Assembly (NCBI GenBank): GCA_017562135.1
Contig: QEYB01000282.1
Coordinates: forward strand, 186,001 to 250,000
Length of the DNA stretch: 64,000 nucleotides
Direction: 5' to 3'
Source of the DNA: Dipylidium caninum
Lineage: Eukaryota > Platyhelminthes > Cestoda > Cyclophyllidea > Dipylidiidae
The position numbers and the translations under genes were made by a program. A model generated the notes under the pieces. That model made no database searches. It saw only the letters and a list, made by a program, of their open reading frames with translations, and was not told where the DNA came from. Positions within the stretch are counted from its first letter, which is position 1. Each line of letters opens with the position of its first letter. Shown in pieces: positions 1 to 12,336 of the stretch.

Positions 1-2886
1 TCCATAAGGCATTGGTAGGGGAGGCGCCAATTACTTCGCTCAAATGTCAAACATTAGGACCAGGTTTCCACGATTCTGACGTTCATTTGTCACGTCCGGT
101 ACAAAGGCTGCTTTTTGTCTTCTGGCGTGTCTTCGTTCGCCCAATCCAAACCTCCTAATGCCACGAGCGGCGTGGATAAAACTGTGCCCTTACTTGTCAT
201 GCGTCTCAATAGACGTTGTAGACTTCGTTCTACAATCCAACATTTCAAGTCCTAATTTAAGCCTAGCGGGTGTGTCAAAAATTTCCTGGAACAGAATTCT
301 CCCTTTTAAGTTTCACCTTATTCAAAGACCATTAATAATTAGGTAACCTTGACAACTGTGGTCACATAATCGACCTGTGAGAGCCAACTTCCCAGGTAAG
401 ATAAATAGTGCAACGATGTTGCGTTTTTTCTTTAAACAGGCCCATTCATCCACTTAATGACCAATATACTTTGTACCTACCTTTACAGGCCTTACAACTT
501 GTCCCTAAATCAGTCAGCTAATTGCCTACCACGGAATTGAAGATCTAATTAAGTAGATATTTGAAATTATTTTTTTATGCGTTGTACGGAAATACGATTA
601 ACTTAAACTAACCTTTTCCTTATCCCCGATCCCCCACCTTCCTTACAATCCCCCCCAGCCCTAGCGTGGGCATCGTCTCTGCTAATTTTTGTGAATTAGC
701 AGGATTAACCTTATCAGACAAATGTTCTCTTCAGGGTGTAAAAGACGGTTCCTACTTCTGCCTTAACCGAAAAGGTGCCTCCTCGTGTCGCATTGCGTTA
801 TCGTTACTGGTTAGATGAGCATGTTTGTACCTCACGTTCCCCAACCACTCCTGAGATGGTGTGGGGAAACAATTTAATGCCATTACCTCACCCTCCTGAT
901 TTTTTTGGTATCTCCTTCCATTTTTGCTGTTTTTTCGTAACAGTTATTGAGAAGAATTGCCATTCAAAGACTTGCCGTACCTCCTAACAACTGACCTAAG
1001 TTAATTTTTTTCATTGTCTTCTCAAATTCGAGAATATTATTTGCCGAAACCGACTGATTGGACGTTGAATAAAACTGTTTGTTCACATATGCGAGAGAGT
1101 CTAGCATAGCTTTCCGTATGTGGGGCGACTCATCACGGTCGTGCGCTGTCCACTTCCCACTGTCTAAGTCGTTTGCCTTTTCTTACGACGTTCTTGAGAT
1201 TGTAGTAGCAGGCTAATACCAGTGTATTTTTCGGAAAATGTGGAGCGGATACGCAACACAAGGTAACCAGCGTGGAAAATGATCCCAAAAACGGATTAAA
1301 AGTACAATTTTTGCGACAATATTGTGGAAGGTGGCATCCATGGCTTCTGATTTTGTGTCATCATTTGTCCGACTAGACGGATCGTGACTTTCTGCTATTG
1401 AAATACGTAAAGCATTAGTAGAAACACAACGATAAATAATTTGACGCAAGGAGAATTTGCAGACTCTTATTTCTCTGTTCTACACTCACTTGATTACTGC
1501 TGTACTTAAGATACTTATGAAGTATTTGGTTATTGTACTCTCTGACTCTATTCCCCTCTTACATTCCTCCAAGAAGCATAATATAGGACTCCCGCGTTAG
1601 AATACCTATTTATAGTTCCAAACAACTGGTCGAAGTGGACTCCACGCGCCAAAAGCATTATTTACAGCAACAGTCCGGGATACATGTTTACTCTCCTCTC
1701 CCAGACTGCACGCAGTGCTAATTCAGGTGATAAAATAACTCGTTTGCTTGCTTACATATGAAAAGTGTGGAGTAACTGTGGAAATGTGTGTTAACCACAT
1801 TTGATTATCATCCACTCTGGACCAGCAATCAGTCAGAAGAAAAAGATTATGACCGAAGATACAGCCACTAAACGGATGTAATAATAGGGAAGGATTTTTC
1901 AGTGCCTCTTACTGTCCCCGTCGCCTTCCCTAAACCCGGAAGTGGTGGGTTTTCCGGGGCAGTGGAGAAGAAGGCGATAGAATTAAGACTGTTGATCTTT
2001 AGGCTACTGCCAGCATAACGGATAAAAGATGGACGACGAGGAGCATTGCGTCGAGGTGGCAGAAGGGATCTCGAAAGATAAAAGTACATAGATCTGTTGA
2101 AAACGCCTTTAAAGAGTTTGCCTTAACCTCGAACCTTTGATCTTACGAGTCTAGACTTGGATACTTGTAGTTATTATTTCCGTTCTAGATCTGACTGGTC
2201 TAATCAGTTGTTTTTGGCAAAAATCTTTCTGGATCGGTACACTGTGGGGTACGGTTGAACACCACCGATGCCGCCCCCCTGTTCCTTTCCCTCCCGCAGG
2301 TCAGATTTATACCTTATGTCATCGACGTGGTTCAGTAAGACAAGTTGTGTGTGAAGAAGAGCCCCAGCCCAGTAATGTTATTAATGTCAACGATAATGAA
2401 TTACTTTAGGGCCCGAGGAGATCCTGTTCATTCCTTTCATCAGTACGGTAGGCCAAGCAAGTCCAATTTTTAGATTTCAGAGAGAGGTAAATTTCTCAGC
2501 ATGCACAGCATGCCTTTCTTATACCCCTTCCATTACTTATTTTATTAATTGGTTTGATAACATTGGCGAATTTCCTACTCCCGATAGGAAGTTTCCATCC
2601 TCCATGTTGCTACATTGCCTTGATCCTCTATTTTGTCTCGAGCCTCTTTTCATACGTAGTACAAAAGGCAATTTCTAGAACTATGCTTCTGAATGGAGTC
2701 CTCGAAACTGAGACGAGCACGAGCTGAATGTCCATGTCTCCTCCTCCTGCGAGCACACCATAATGGCTAGTCGAGACAACCGGGGATTAACAGTATGGAA
2801 TGTGGATTATCTTGTGCTGTGGTAGAGATTAGTCCATTCCACACCGGTATTATGGGAGGTCATAAACAACGGACAAAGATAAGTCC

Positions 2887-2928
2887 TACAGTTCAGTATT
2901 AGTAACCTATTGCTAATACTAAACTGTA
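2887..2928. repeat. Short inverted repeat (hairpin)
   Basis: Two 16-base arms (2887-2902 and 2913-2928) are complementary except at one position, around a 10-base spacer. On the minus strand the one mismatch becomes a T-G (U-G in RNA) wobble, so a minus-strand transcript would pair along the whole arm. The stem is shorter than a usual microRNA precursor and no gene lies beside it. Confidence 0.6.
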
Positions 2929-4974
2929 AAACAACATTGGTGATACATTTCGTCAAATAAAGGCCTCTTCTCTGAGGATTCGAGACCTGTCACTGAAATT
3001 GAGGAAATATTTGGTACATATACTCATGTACCTGGATGAGAAGTCTAGCCTCGTAGCCTCGACCGTTCCAAGGCCGCAATATCATTTGGTGTTTCGCGAT
3101 AACCTTCAGAAGATCACATTAAAGGGGCTTCCTTGAGGAACGATGCAGCCTGGCGAGTGACCCCGTTCCCACACTCACATATTACAGTATTATTGACAGA
3201 ATCAGATTAAGCCAAATGGAAAAGCTTGGCTCACACGGTATCTACGATTTACTTCAATCGCAGGAAGAGAAAAGTAATTCAAATCCTTCTACTATTTTAC
3301 ATAACGCAATACAAGGCGTCCTTGCTGGGGAGTTCACATTCTTTGCCATGTCGATGTTCCACTACTGTGGTACCATCGCTTCGAGTAAGTGCGTAGGATG
3401 TCTGAAGGGCAGAAGGGTCACAACAGAATGAGTGGGTAATAACGACATCTCAAAGAATTGAGGTTCTGTTTGTGAATAGACTCAGTTGCTTTGAATAACG
3501 TCTCTTCATGGTAAAGTGATGGCGCGAGGGCAGAGTGGGGGGGCGAGGAGAGATTTTCTATTCATTTACCGTCTATGCACTGTGCCCTGTCAGGAATAGA
3601 TGCTTATCTCATGATTATTTCTTTGAACTGACAACACAGAGAATTACGACGAGAGAATGACTAAAATGTGTTGCGTCAATCACCGCGTGGGTGATGTTAC
3701 TCACTTAATTTCTATGTTATATCGGCGAAAATAGTCTCGAACGTCTGTTCAATTCGCAATGTTTAACCCTGCTTTTTCCACGCCTCCACGGATAGTGGTG
3801 GGTGTTGATAACAAATCAACCCAGCAGCCGAGTGGACTAGCCTAGAAACGAAGAGTAGGGTTTCAAGAAGTTCAATCGCAATGGAGTAGAAAACACCTTT
3901 ATCTTAATCATTACCCAGCCTTCCAGTTAGCTAGAGGAAGACAAGTGTTACTGATTGTTGAATCTTAGGAGGAGATATCGAGACGTCTGTGAGGAGCTGT
4001 CACAACCTCTGAGAAGCGACAGCATTTGACGAGCGGCAGAGTGTTTCAAGCACACATGAGATATAAGGCAAGTTCTTCCTCACTCTAAGAAGCCGGAATT
4101 AAACAGCCTTACGAGGCTACTCCTCCTTGGACGCAGTTATGGGGTTAGTCTCATCAGCCCGTCAATGCCTTCATTTCTTGCCTTAATGACAATTTTTCAG
4201 TAGATTTTTCTTCTGATCCCAATTGCCACGTGAACTATCCCTTGGTAGAGCATCGTTTCTGCAGGGGAAGTACAAATTGCGGGTTTTTCCCACCCCCTCT
4301 TCTTCCACAGACCCTCTCTCTCCCCAAATGTAGGTAATCAAGAGGACAAGATTCATTCGTGAGTGAAAATACGGCCTCCCATCAGGGTGTTGTTTTACGA
4401 CCATCATAGATCAGGAGGGAGGATTAGAAGCACCAGCCACGTTATGCTAACCCGAGGTCACGATTGGGTGAGTGAGGGGGGAGGAGAAATGGGAAGCGGC
4501 CAGTGCAAAAACTGATGGGGCAAGGCTCTGAAGGTGTGAGTGGGACGGCGAATACTCTTATACCTGTTTACAGCTGTATTTAATTACGCAATTTTTTAGC
4601 TGCCTTAAGTGGTAATTTTTATGGACCGCAGGATAATTCGAACATTCCTATATGGGTTACTAACAAGCCCGCTTGCTGAGTGATAGAAGCCACGGGGACT
4701 CATAGAAGGCCATAGGAAAAAATTTTGGATTTAAAACCTAGTCTTTGAAACCGAATACTTAATAACGCCGTCTATGCGCCTACATCTGTCTTCCGCAACA
4801 TATTCAATGACAAGTGTAACCATTTGACAATCCATTCAATTTGATGTGATAATGGTTTGGAAAGGGGTCGTTAGATTATCCGACATCTGGCGCGGACCGC
4901 GGGAGGGGCCCACAAAACACTGGGAATACGAGAAATATGAGAAAATACACAGCACAATTGGAGAGAATCTACTG

Positions 4975-5155
4975 ACCCTCCACCACCGATCAACACAACT
5001 CCTCTACCTCTCCTTTCCCTCTGCTTCCCCTTCCTGCTTCAATTATCATCGCTTACCCTTTTACTCCCTCTTCAACCTCTACTTCCCGTCCTTCTCCTTC
5101 TCCTCCTTCTCCACCTTCATTCCCCTTGTCCTCCTCTTACTCCCTCACCGCTTCG
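4975..5155 (+). repeat. Polypyrimidine-rich tract
   Basis: About 180 bases of the plus strand are nearly all C and T, built from irregular CTTC, CTCC and TTCT blocks with few purines. It is not a simple repeat of one unit. It creates a 139-codon open frame rich in Ser, Pro, Leu and Phe that I regard as an artefact. Such asymmetric tracts can form triplex DNA; that is inference. Confidence 0.6.
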
Positions 5156-7937
5156 AATTGGGGGCAAATTTCAAACCACGTTTAGGTCAACTTTGCTTTG
5201 ACAGATTTGCTACTAACTCTGGGTTGTATATAAGGTCGCGGGCCTTAATGGGAAGAGGGAATTAATAGCGATATCATAGATGTGGCTCTCCATCGGTGGA
5301 TCCGACTTATTTACATTATCTGCCTTTCTATCCGCGTTGGTGCGGTCCCCCTAAACGGTCCTTTTTCTATCATACAAAGTGGAGTATTGTTACGATAAAA
5401 ATACCCTGCATTACTCACTGATTGAACACTTTCGTACAGTATGGGCAACGCATAAAAATCTAACTGATAAGGCCTGAAACGGCTTAATAGCGCGTCAAAG
5501 AGAGGAATCAAGGTCGAAAAGTCTTGACAACTGATAAGCCATGGAACAGTGTCTGTGAACTCATGCCGTATATTAGAAGGGTATGCGTTTTACAACAGTG
5601 TTTATTCCCTACAGAGCTGGATATACGTCGGATCCACTTAAAATATGGATTCTGTTGCGTCAATTTCCCATCTGCGTTCTATTGTTGCCATGTCAAAAAT
5701 GAGAGTGCAATGATCTGCGGTGGACCTCAAACGGAGTAACAAACTAATCATGAACATGAATGCGTCGACAGACTTATTACGATTCCTATTGTCCCTTTTT
5801 CCTTTGAGTTAACTTGCAGTAGACAGACCTATTCCCTCTTCTCGGTAATTTGTGGTCCTCATAAGTTACTACACCGGATAAAGCATGGGAAGAAAGGATG
5901 CAACAGGAAGGAAATTGTAAAAGACACTTTTGTCCAATCGAATATCACAATGTTTCTTTCCTACTGACACTCCAATATTTCATTATAATCAGTCATATCC
6001 CTATATTATGGTCAAAGTTAGTGTTGGAGTTCACCTAAACAGTGAGTATTCAAATCCTTACCATTGCCGGTAAATAGCACAATTGCACAAGACGTTTGTG
6101 GGTCGTGATGCGGAGACCGAAGTTATGTAATCCGACTGGTGGGTAGTCCCCTGCCCTAACGGGCCTGATGGAAATCACTTGCGCAAGACGCGCCTACTGT
6201 GTGCATTTGTAGGGACTGTAATCAACTCGCCCGTGTGTACGTGCCTTTGTGTTTTGTATTATTCACGACGGGAAATTTTGCGCAAAAGGGCGCAAGATTG
6301 CGTCCTTGCTGAATCGCGTAAAAGTCTCGTTGGCATCTACCATCACTGTATAAATTTGCATAATACATGGGATCGTGCCTGCATCCTCGTTGTTAACATT
6401 CTTCATCATTGTTTATGTCGAGCAAACTTTTCCAATAGAGTGTTACTTTCCCCATCCGATTGTATTGACCTCCTCCACTGTGCTCTAATTCGGCCAACTG
6501 AGGTTGATTAACGACATCTCCCAAACGATAATGGCATTTCTTTTCTCTTCGGAAGCGGTAATTTTGTATGTACTATGTTGAGGTTAAATCCTCGGCCAAA
6601 TAATTTTTGAATTTTGTGAAACAATGTACCGAAATTTTCTTGTCAAATGGAGAGCAGTATATTTTGAGATGGATCTCAAATGAATGAGTGTACGCGTACG
6701 TGTACGCACACATTCTATCCCTTGACTTTTAGTCTCCCACGGATACTCCAACTTCTCTCTCTTTACTTATATATTGTAAGCAGCAAGGTGTGTGCAGCCC
6801 CTCTAACTAGCAAATTAAATGTTGTGCAGAGATGACAAATGGGGCAGATGAGAGCAAAGTATCTTTATCAAATAACTATCCGCCAAGGAGCAGTTATTCT
6901 CAGCTGATTGGCTTTCTCGACGGATTTCAACCACGGGCGGTATCACATGATCCCCTGTTATGTCGACTTGTTAAAGCATACTGCCCGCCAAAAAGCTATA
7001 CGCCTGACATTTATCTCCTTTGTTGCCAATTACATTCGGTCGCGCAAAAGTCATATTGTGATACCGAATGGAATTCCTTGCTTCCCTCTGAAAAAAAAGA
7101 CATGCCTAAGGACTGGAGAGTGTTATGAACTCCCGTTAAAATGTTTACGTGATACGTGTTCAAACGCGACGCGTCATACCATGGCATTCGCGCTCAAATT
7201 TCGATGCCCTGGTTCTGGCGTTTTAACTCCTGCTTTCTCCAACCAAGCAAGCAATATCTAAGACAACAACCCCTCTTTTATAATTCTTTCACAATATTAC
7301 TATGAGATTACCTCGGAGTCTTTGAGCGAAAAGCCAGCGGTCTGCTGATCGAATAGTTAACTCGTGGGTGAACTAGGCTACGGGTTTTAAGGTAAAATGT
7401 ACCTCATCTTCCCACCCTCTTGCTTCAAGCTCATGATAGGACTCTGCGTCCTCCATGTGTTAGTCGATGACCATGGAGACGAATGATTTCTCACTTGAGA
7501 CAATGCTGACTAGGTCACGAAAAGATTGAACCTCCACTTAATCAAATTGTAATAGTGAGGTTAGCGCAGAAGAGTCTGATACACCAACACTTCTTAGGTA
7601 ATAACCGGAGACATTTAGCTGTGTGAGAATTATTATTTGTGCAACTTCGACCTCAGATGTCAACCCAGGGGTAAATACAGGATCCCTTCCCTCTTGACTC
7701 AATGTCAAAGAGTAACCGGAAGAAGTAACGCTATACTACCTATAGGATGTGCGAGATGTTTAATTTTGCGCATCCTAAACATCTGTACCAAATTCACTCT
7801 CCCTACGTAAGTGACGCATGAGTGCGTCCAGAGGGCTGGGAAACCAGAGACACCTGTTGTACCAATTTAAATAATGCAATCATGGCAAAACAGAGCCAAA
7901 AAACAACAAGACATAAAACATAGGAGTCAAGTTTGGT

Positions 7938-8010
7938 GGAATTATGGCTGGCTGACTGGCTGGCTGGTTGAGTGGATGGACGCGTAGACGAATGGGCAGG
8001 TGGGCGAATC
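7938..8010 (+). repeat. Degenerate TGGC-type tetranucleotide repeat
   Basis: Repeated ctggctgg, ctgactgg and gagtggatgg words give a decayed tetranucleotide array. It lies just beyond the stop codon of the synaptotagmin gene, in its 3' flank. It has no coding signature. Confidence 0.5.
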
Positions 8011-8143
8011 GATAGAATGGGAGGATTTGTAGCTGCCTGAGTGAATGCATGAACGATGAGATGAAGGGAGGGGGATGAGAGAATGGAGCAGTTAGATGTA
8101 AGAGATGATATAGTGAGTGGGCCGTCGTGGATGAGTGGAAGAT

Positions 8144-9888
8144 TCACACAAGAATGTGGTGCCATTCAGCTACTTGTTTTCGAGGATTTTCGAGCGCAGT
8201 TCTCCAATGTTGCCTAGCCCGCTCGTTGCCACAACAACCAAGGATGACGTGACCAATCACTTTGCTGGGTGAATCTCGTTCCCAATTCACAATGCGGAAG
8301 TCAAGTTTAATGTCTTCCAACCTCGCGTTCGGGGGTATCTCGAGCGCGAAGGCCTCATTAAAAACGGGATTTGAGGTACGTTTTTTCACGTGCGTTTTCT
8401 TCTTTGCAATTCGTCTGTCATTCTCCAAGAAGTACAGCTTCACATAGGGATTGCCTAAAAATATAAAATCCGATCTTATGACGCTTAGAATTAGAAGTCT
8501 AAACGCAACGCAAAATGATCTAATTGTAACGACTCCAGTTGTAAGGGCTTCCTGTGCGCCGGGACAGAGTGGTAATTAGGTTGGCAATGCCGAACGTAGG
8601 AGAAAGTGCAAACAGGCAGATAGGCTAGACAGTAAAACGAGTCCGTTTGACTCTATAAGGGTGGGCGGTTACGTAGACTTGATTCATGAGCTTTATTTCC
8701 CTAGGGCATTTTCTTGAACCCATCGCACTTCTGTAACGATATTATTCTCCTAAAAGGTGTAATGTAATGCAGTAAACCGGGAGAAAATGGGTACCGAGAA
8801 TTGATGTGACGAACAGACAAACAGTCAATGCCGATGAGATAGACTCCGGAGAACTCGATAATGTAGGTAGTCAAGTCATTAATTACCGGAAGAATCGGCA
8901 AGATCCACTTTAGGTAGACCTTCAGCCTTGAGAACGACAGCAGTTAGACGATTTGCTGCAGGTAGGTAGCAAAGACTAAGAAGAAGCAAGCCCCTGTTCT
9001 TGTCCGAGGGCTAAAAGTAGGTGAAGGGTAATTAGTCGAACCATTCTGCCCTTATCCAACCATACAATATCAAAATTTGGGGGAAAAAGTAAGGACACCC
9101 AAAACGACTAATCAATGGTGGAAACGTAGGACTTACACATAGTTTCCGCTTCAAAATGTCTCGAGTGATGGCAACCTCTTTGGCCAGACTGAGCCCCAGC
9201 TCACTCAGGGGGCAGACAACCTCTCCGATGATCGAGTCTCGGGAGTGTCTATCAAATCCCACCACGATGAAATGCAACGATCCGGCTTTTAAGAGACTAA
9301 GGGTAACCTTGTTCATGGTAAAAGCTTCTCCATAGAAGGGGTTTTTGGAGCCCCTCACTACTCGCGTTTTAACTCGATGTAGCTTCTCAGGAAGGAGCTC
9401 CAGCTTCACATACGAATCTACAGTATGCAGATTGGCATCCAGTTGTGGTAATTCAATGCAACGCAAAATTGAAATGTGTAATTCTTGACTCTCGTTGTCG
9501 TATGCGGCAGTGAACTGTAATTTCCCAAGATTCTTGATAACGTGATTGGAAACAGGTGGATGGGTCATATTTCCATTAATAGGCTTGCTCGGACTTGGAA
9601 GATGACGGAGGGAGTTGGAAATGTCACCAGCTCCTGAAGAACTGACCAGGATTGGGTAAAAGAATGAGGCTCATCTAGAAGTTGTTCCTTGCCCAGGTTA
9701 AGAGTCCTTCGTACATCTTCTGGTGACCGAGCTCTTCTACTTGCGAGTTTTCGACGACGGTTAACCAAGACATAGGCCGTGATCGCCACGACCAACACCA
9801 AACAAGTGACGCCGACTATGAAGCCGATAATAGCTCCAGGATTGCCCATCAGAACAAAGGCTGGTGGTGGAATAATAGTTAGGATCAT
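8144..9888 (-). CDS. SYT4: Synaptotagmin, Syt4/Syt11 type
   Basis: Predicted 377-aa vesicle membrane protein with one N-terminal membrane anchor and two C2 domains. Exons (minus): 9888-9647, 9593-9137, 9010-8887, 8454-8144; all phases join in frame. Exon 1 encodes a luminal tail, a hydrophobic helix (about residues 15-40) and a basic stop-transfer NRRRK. C2A follows from about residue 100 with the family motif SYVKLELLPEK then VKTRV; C2B contains NPYVKLYF, KKKTHVKK and ends near WHHI. These match the Syt4/11 branch rather than Syt1. The start is the first ATG after an in-frame TAA. Syt4/11 proteins act in vesicle traffic and dense-core release and are typically weak calcium sensors. Here several calcium-binding aspartates are replaced in both C2 domains. 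Human Syt4 is about 425 aa, so the linker is short. The 53-base first intron is inferred from the frame change. Confidence 0.87.
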
Positions 9889-12336
9889 GACACTAAAGTC
9901 ATTCACGTCTTAGGGGAAGGTAAATAGATGTACACCCCCCAACTCCGAGAAAAGACATTCAAAAATCGCTGAAGTGACCTAGTATTGGGCAACAGAGGAG
10001 AAATTATGATAAGCATGTCTCAGACTATGCAGGTCACTTGTCCTCGTTGCCATTGATCCCATTCTGGCCAATCACGTCTACCCACGAGCAGAGCATCGAA
10101 AAGAAGTCGGATGCTTGGCGCACACGCAGAGACATGCCGATTTTTTTTAACTAATTAACTCGTATTCACTTTAATACCAGGAAAGAAAAAACTGTTGAAA
10201 TTACATCCGATATGACAATGTCCACTGCAAAGGTAAGTTAAATGTCGGAATAGGGCATTAACGAGTAACCGAGGGGACCAACGCGCAAATTTCGAGCAGA
10301 ATCAGACAGAGGCAAATTTTGTTTCGACGCAGACTGCGTTATTTCTTGGCCAAAGCATTTTCTGGGGGAGTATCTAGTCCCATTACTGTCAGTTATTACG
10401 CCGACATAAAATAAAACGCAGTTAAAGACTTTTTTAATAGCCAAGTCTTTAGCTAATTTGCGTATTTTATAGTTTACATGCCCAAAAATATCTTCAGTCG
10501 ATTTCGCAGTGTATCAGAGCAATCACGTGATGTCTGCAGGCTCACGTTAATGTTACATCATGTGCGTTTAATGTGCTCCGTCGGACAAAAGAGAGACTAG
10601 CATTGCCTACCGAAACATATCATTATAAAATCAATTACAAGTTCCAATGATGATACCTCAAGCTGAAAGCATCCCGCTTTTCGTAATTGTGGGAAGGATG
10701 AAAGAACCAAGTTTGCTATATTTTCGGTTTCAACTAGTCGGGAACCAAATTTCAAGGACAAACTAACACAAGTAATACCTATTTTACACCTGAAATCCGT
10801 GAAAAAAGTACGCGGAAATGTGAGAGAAACGTAGAATTAGGAGTTGCCTAAATATGCCGAAATATGTCCCTGATTAATGCCTCCCCATATATTTGCTTCT
10901 AAGCTTTAAACGCATCTTTTGGGTGTCATGACGATAATTTCAAAACGACTAACCAGTAGCATGCCATTATTGTGACCGACAAAGTTCAACGTAATTTATT
11001 CGCAATTACTTTGCACAGAATCCACTTTACTACTGGTAGTAAACAATCACTTTTACCACAGAGATGATAAAGCATTCAAAAGCGGAAATATGGGAAAAAA
11101 GGGATCATATAAGTCACCTTTAGGAGACTGCGCCATTCTACCATACAATCAGGAATAAGGCCATACGAGTGAGACGATTGCCCACGCGACAGCGGCACCG
11201 CCTACTTGCTTGCGAGAGAACACACCGGCCAATTTTAGGTCTTCGGCTAAATTCTGTCCTTGGACGCTGATTGGTCTGTTTATAGTTTTTCCGCCCACGC
11301 AATCCTCCTTACCCTCAAATCAGAGGTCTATCTGATGCTGGTTAGCGCTCACGGGACGTGATCGTAATTGCGATTTCATACACTACTGTTATAACCACAA
11401 TCAGCTTATTTTGTTAATCGCAAACACCTTTCAGGAGTTAGTACACGATTAGCACGGTCGTTTCCCTTTTTGATTAGATGGTTCTCTTTAACGCATATTC
11501 TGTTGGTAAATGGAAAACTATAACAAACGATCTGAGAGCGAGACTGAAGAAATTAAGTCGACGGCACTATCGATATGGTAGAGTAAAAATAGGTTAACCG
11601 ACGTGTTAAAATGTAGATAAGAAAAAGGAAGTAGAGTCCATTTCTCAAGGCGATCGTAACGACTACCACGGGTGGTTTTTGGTACTTCGAAGTAAACACA
11701 CCGAAAGTCCAAGAGCCGACTGTTTTAGGAAGTTGTCTAATACCATGACCAGAGCCGAAAACAACACGGATTCTTCACCATAGTAATCCCCAGAAGTCAG
11801 ACTGTTTTTAACTGACGAGAAGTACAGAAAATGCGTCCCGTGTTACGCGTACGTATTCACCAAGTGATTCCATTTTCATCTCAAAGCCTTCTATAGATCC
11901 AGGATCTCCACGCCTGTTAGCTAAGACCACCTCATACTTCGACTTTGGCCTGGACTACGAACATAACGCCACGCAGGTTGCACAAAACGCAGTCACCACG
12001 TCCACATAAGGAGGAATTACGAGGTAGAGAGGCTATCTTAAGTTCAGTCGCTTCCATTACGAAGATACCACTTCCCCAGTAGTATAGAAAATGCTAATCT
12101 TACTTCAACCCAAAAGTGCGGTTAGCCGTGAAATTAAAAGGACAGGATAATCTGCAGCTTTACAGCGGTACACAAACGTTGCGTTACCGACATTTCCTCC
12201 GATCCCAACCAAAAGGCAACAACAGAATCCATGGGGGAATGAAATTGTATTTTCAATAGTCCATTTATCAAAAAATGAGACAGCCTCAGATATAAAACCT
12301 TGTCTACATCCACTCTCTCCTCAACTTCAGTTCACA
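9889..12336. other. Intergenic stretch between SYT4 and INTS1
   Basis: About 2.4 kb between the 5' end of the synaptotagmin gene and the 3' end of INTS1. It should contain the synaptotagmin promoter and any upstream untranslated exon, plus the INTS1 3' untranslated region. I see no coding exon, transposon or clear repeat. Confidence 0.6.

Larger units (their letters stand above)
1..8143. other. Gene-poor intergenic stretch
   Basis: I read both strands and found no exon chain with family similarity. Open frames here are short and isolated. The longest (4846-5265 plus) is a translation of a pyrimidine-rich tract, and two overlapping frames at 6832-7261 have no recognisable domain. Visible structure is limited to a short hairpin near 2887-2928, the pyrimidine-rich tract near 4975-5155 and a degenerate TGGC-type repeat just 3' of the synaptotagmin gene. 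Untranslated exons or regulatory DNA cannot be excluded. Confidence 0.6.

Noticed and set aside
4846..5265. 139-aa plus-strand open frame
   Set aside because: Its length comes from a pyrimidine-rich tract that excludes stop codons; composition is Ser/Pro/Leu/Phe low complexity and no splice partners or domain are seen.
6832..7261. Two overlapping plus-strand open frames of about 100 codons
   Set aside because: They overlap in different frames, have no domain and no neighbouring exons; likely chance.
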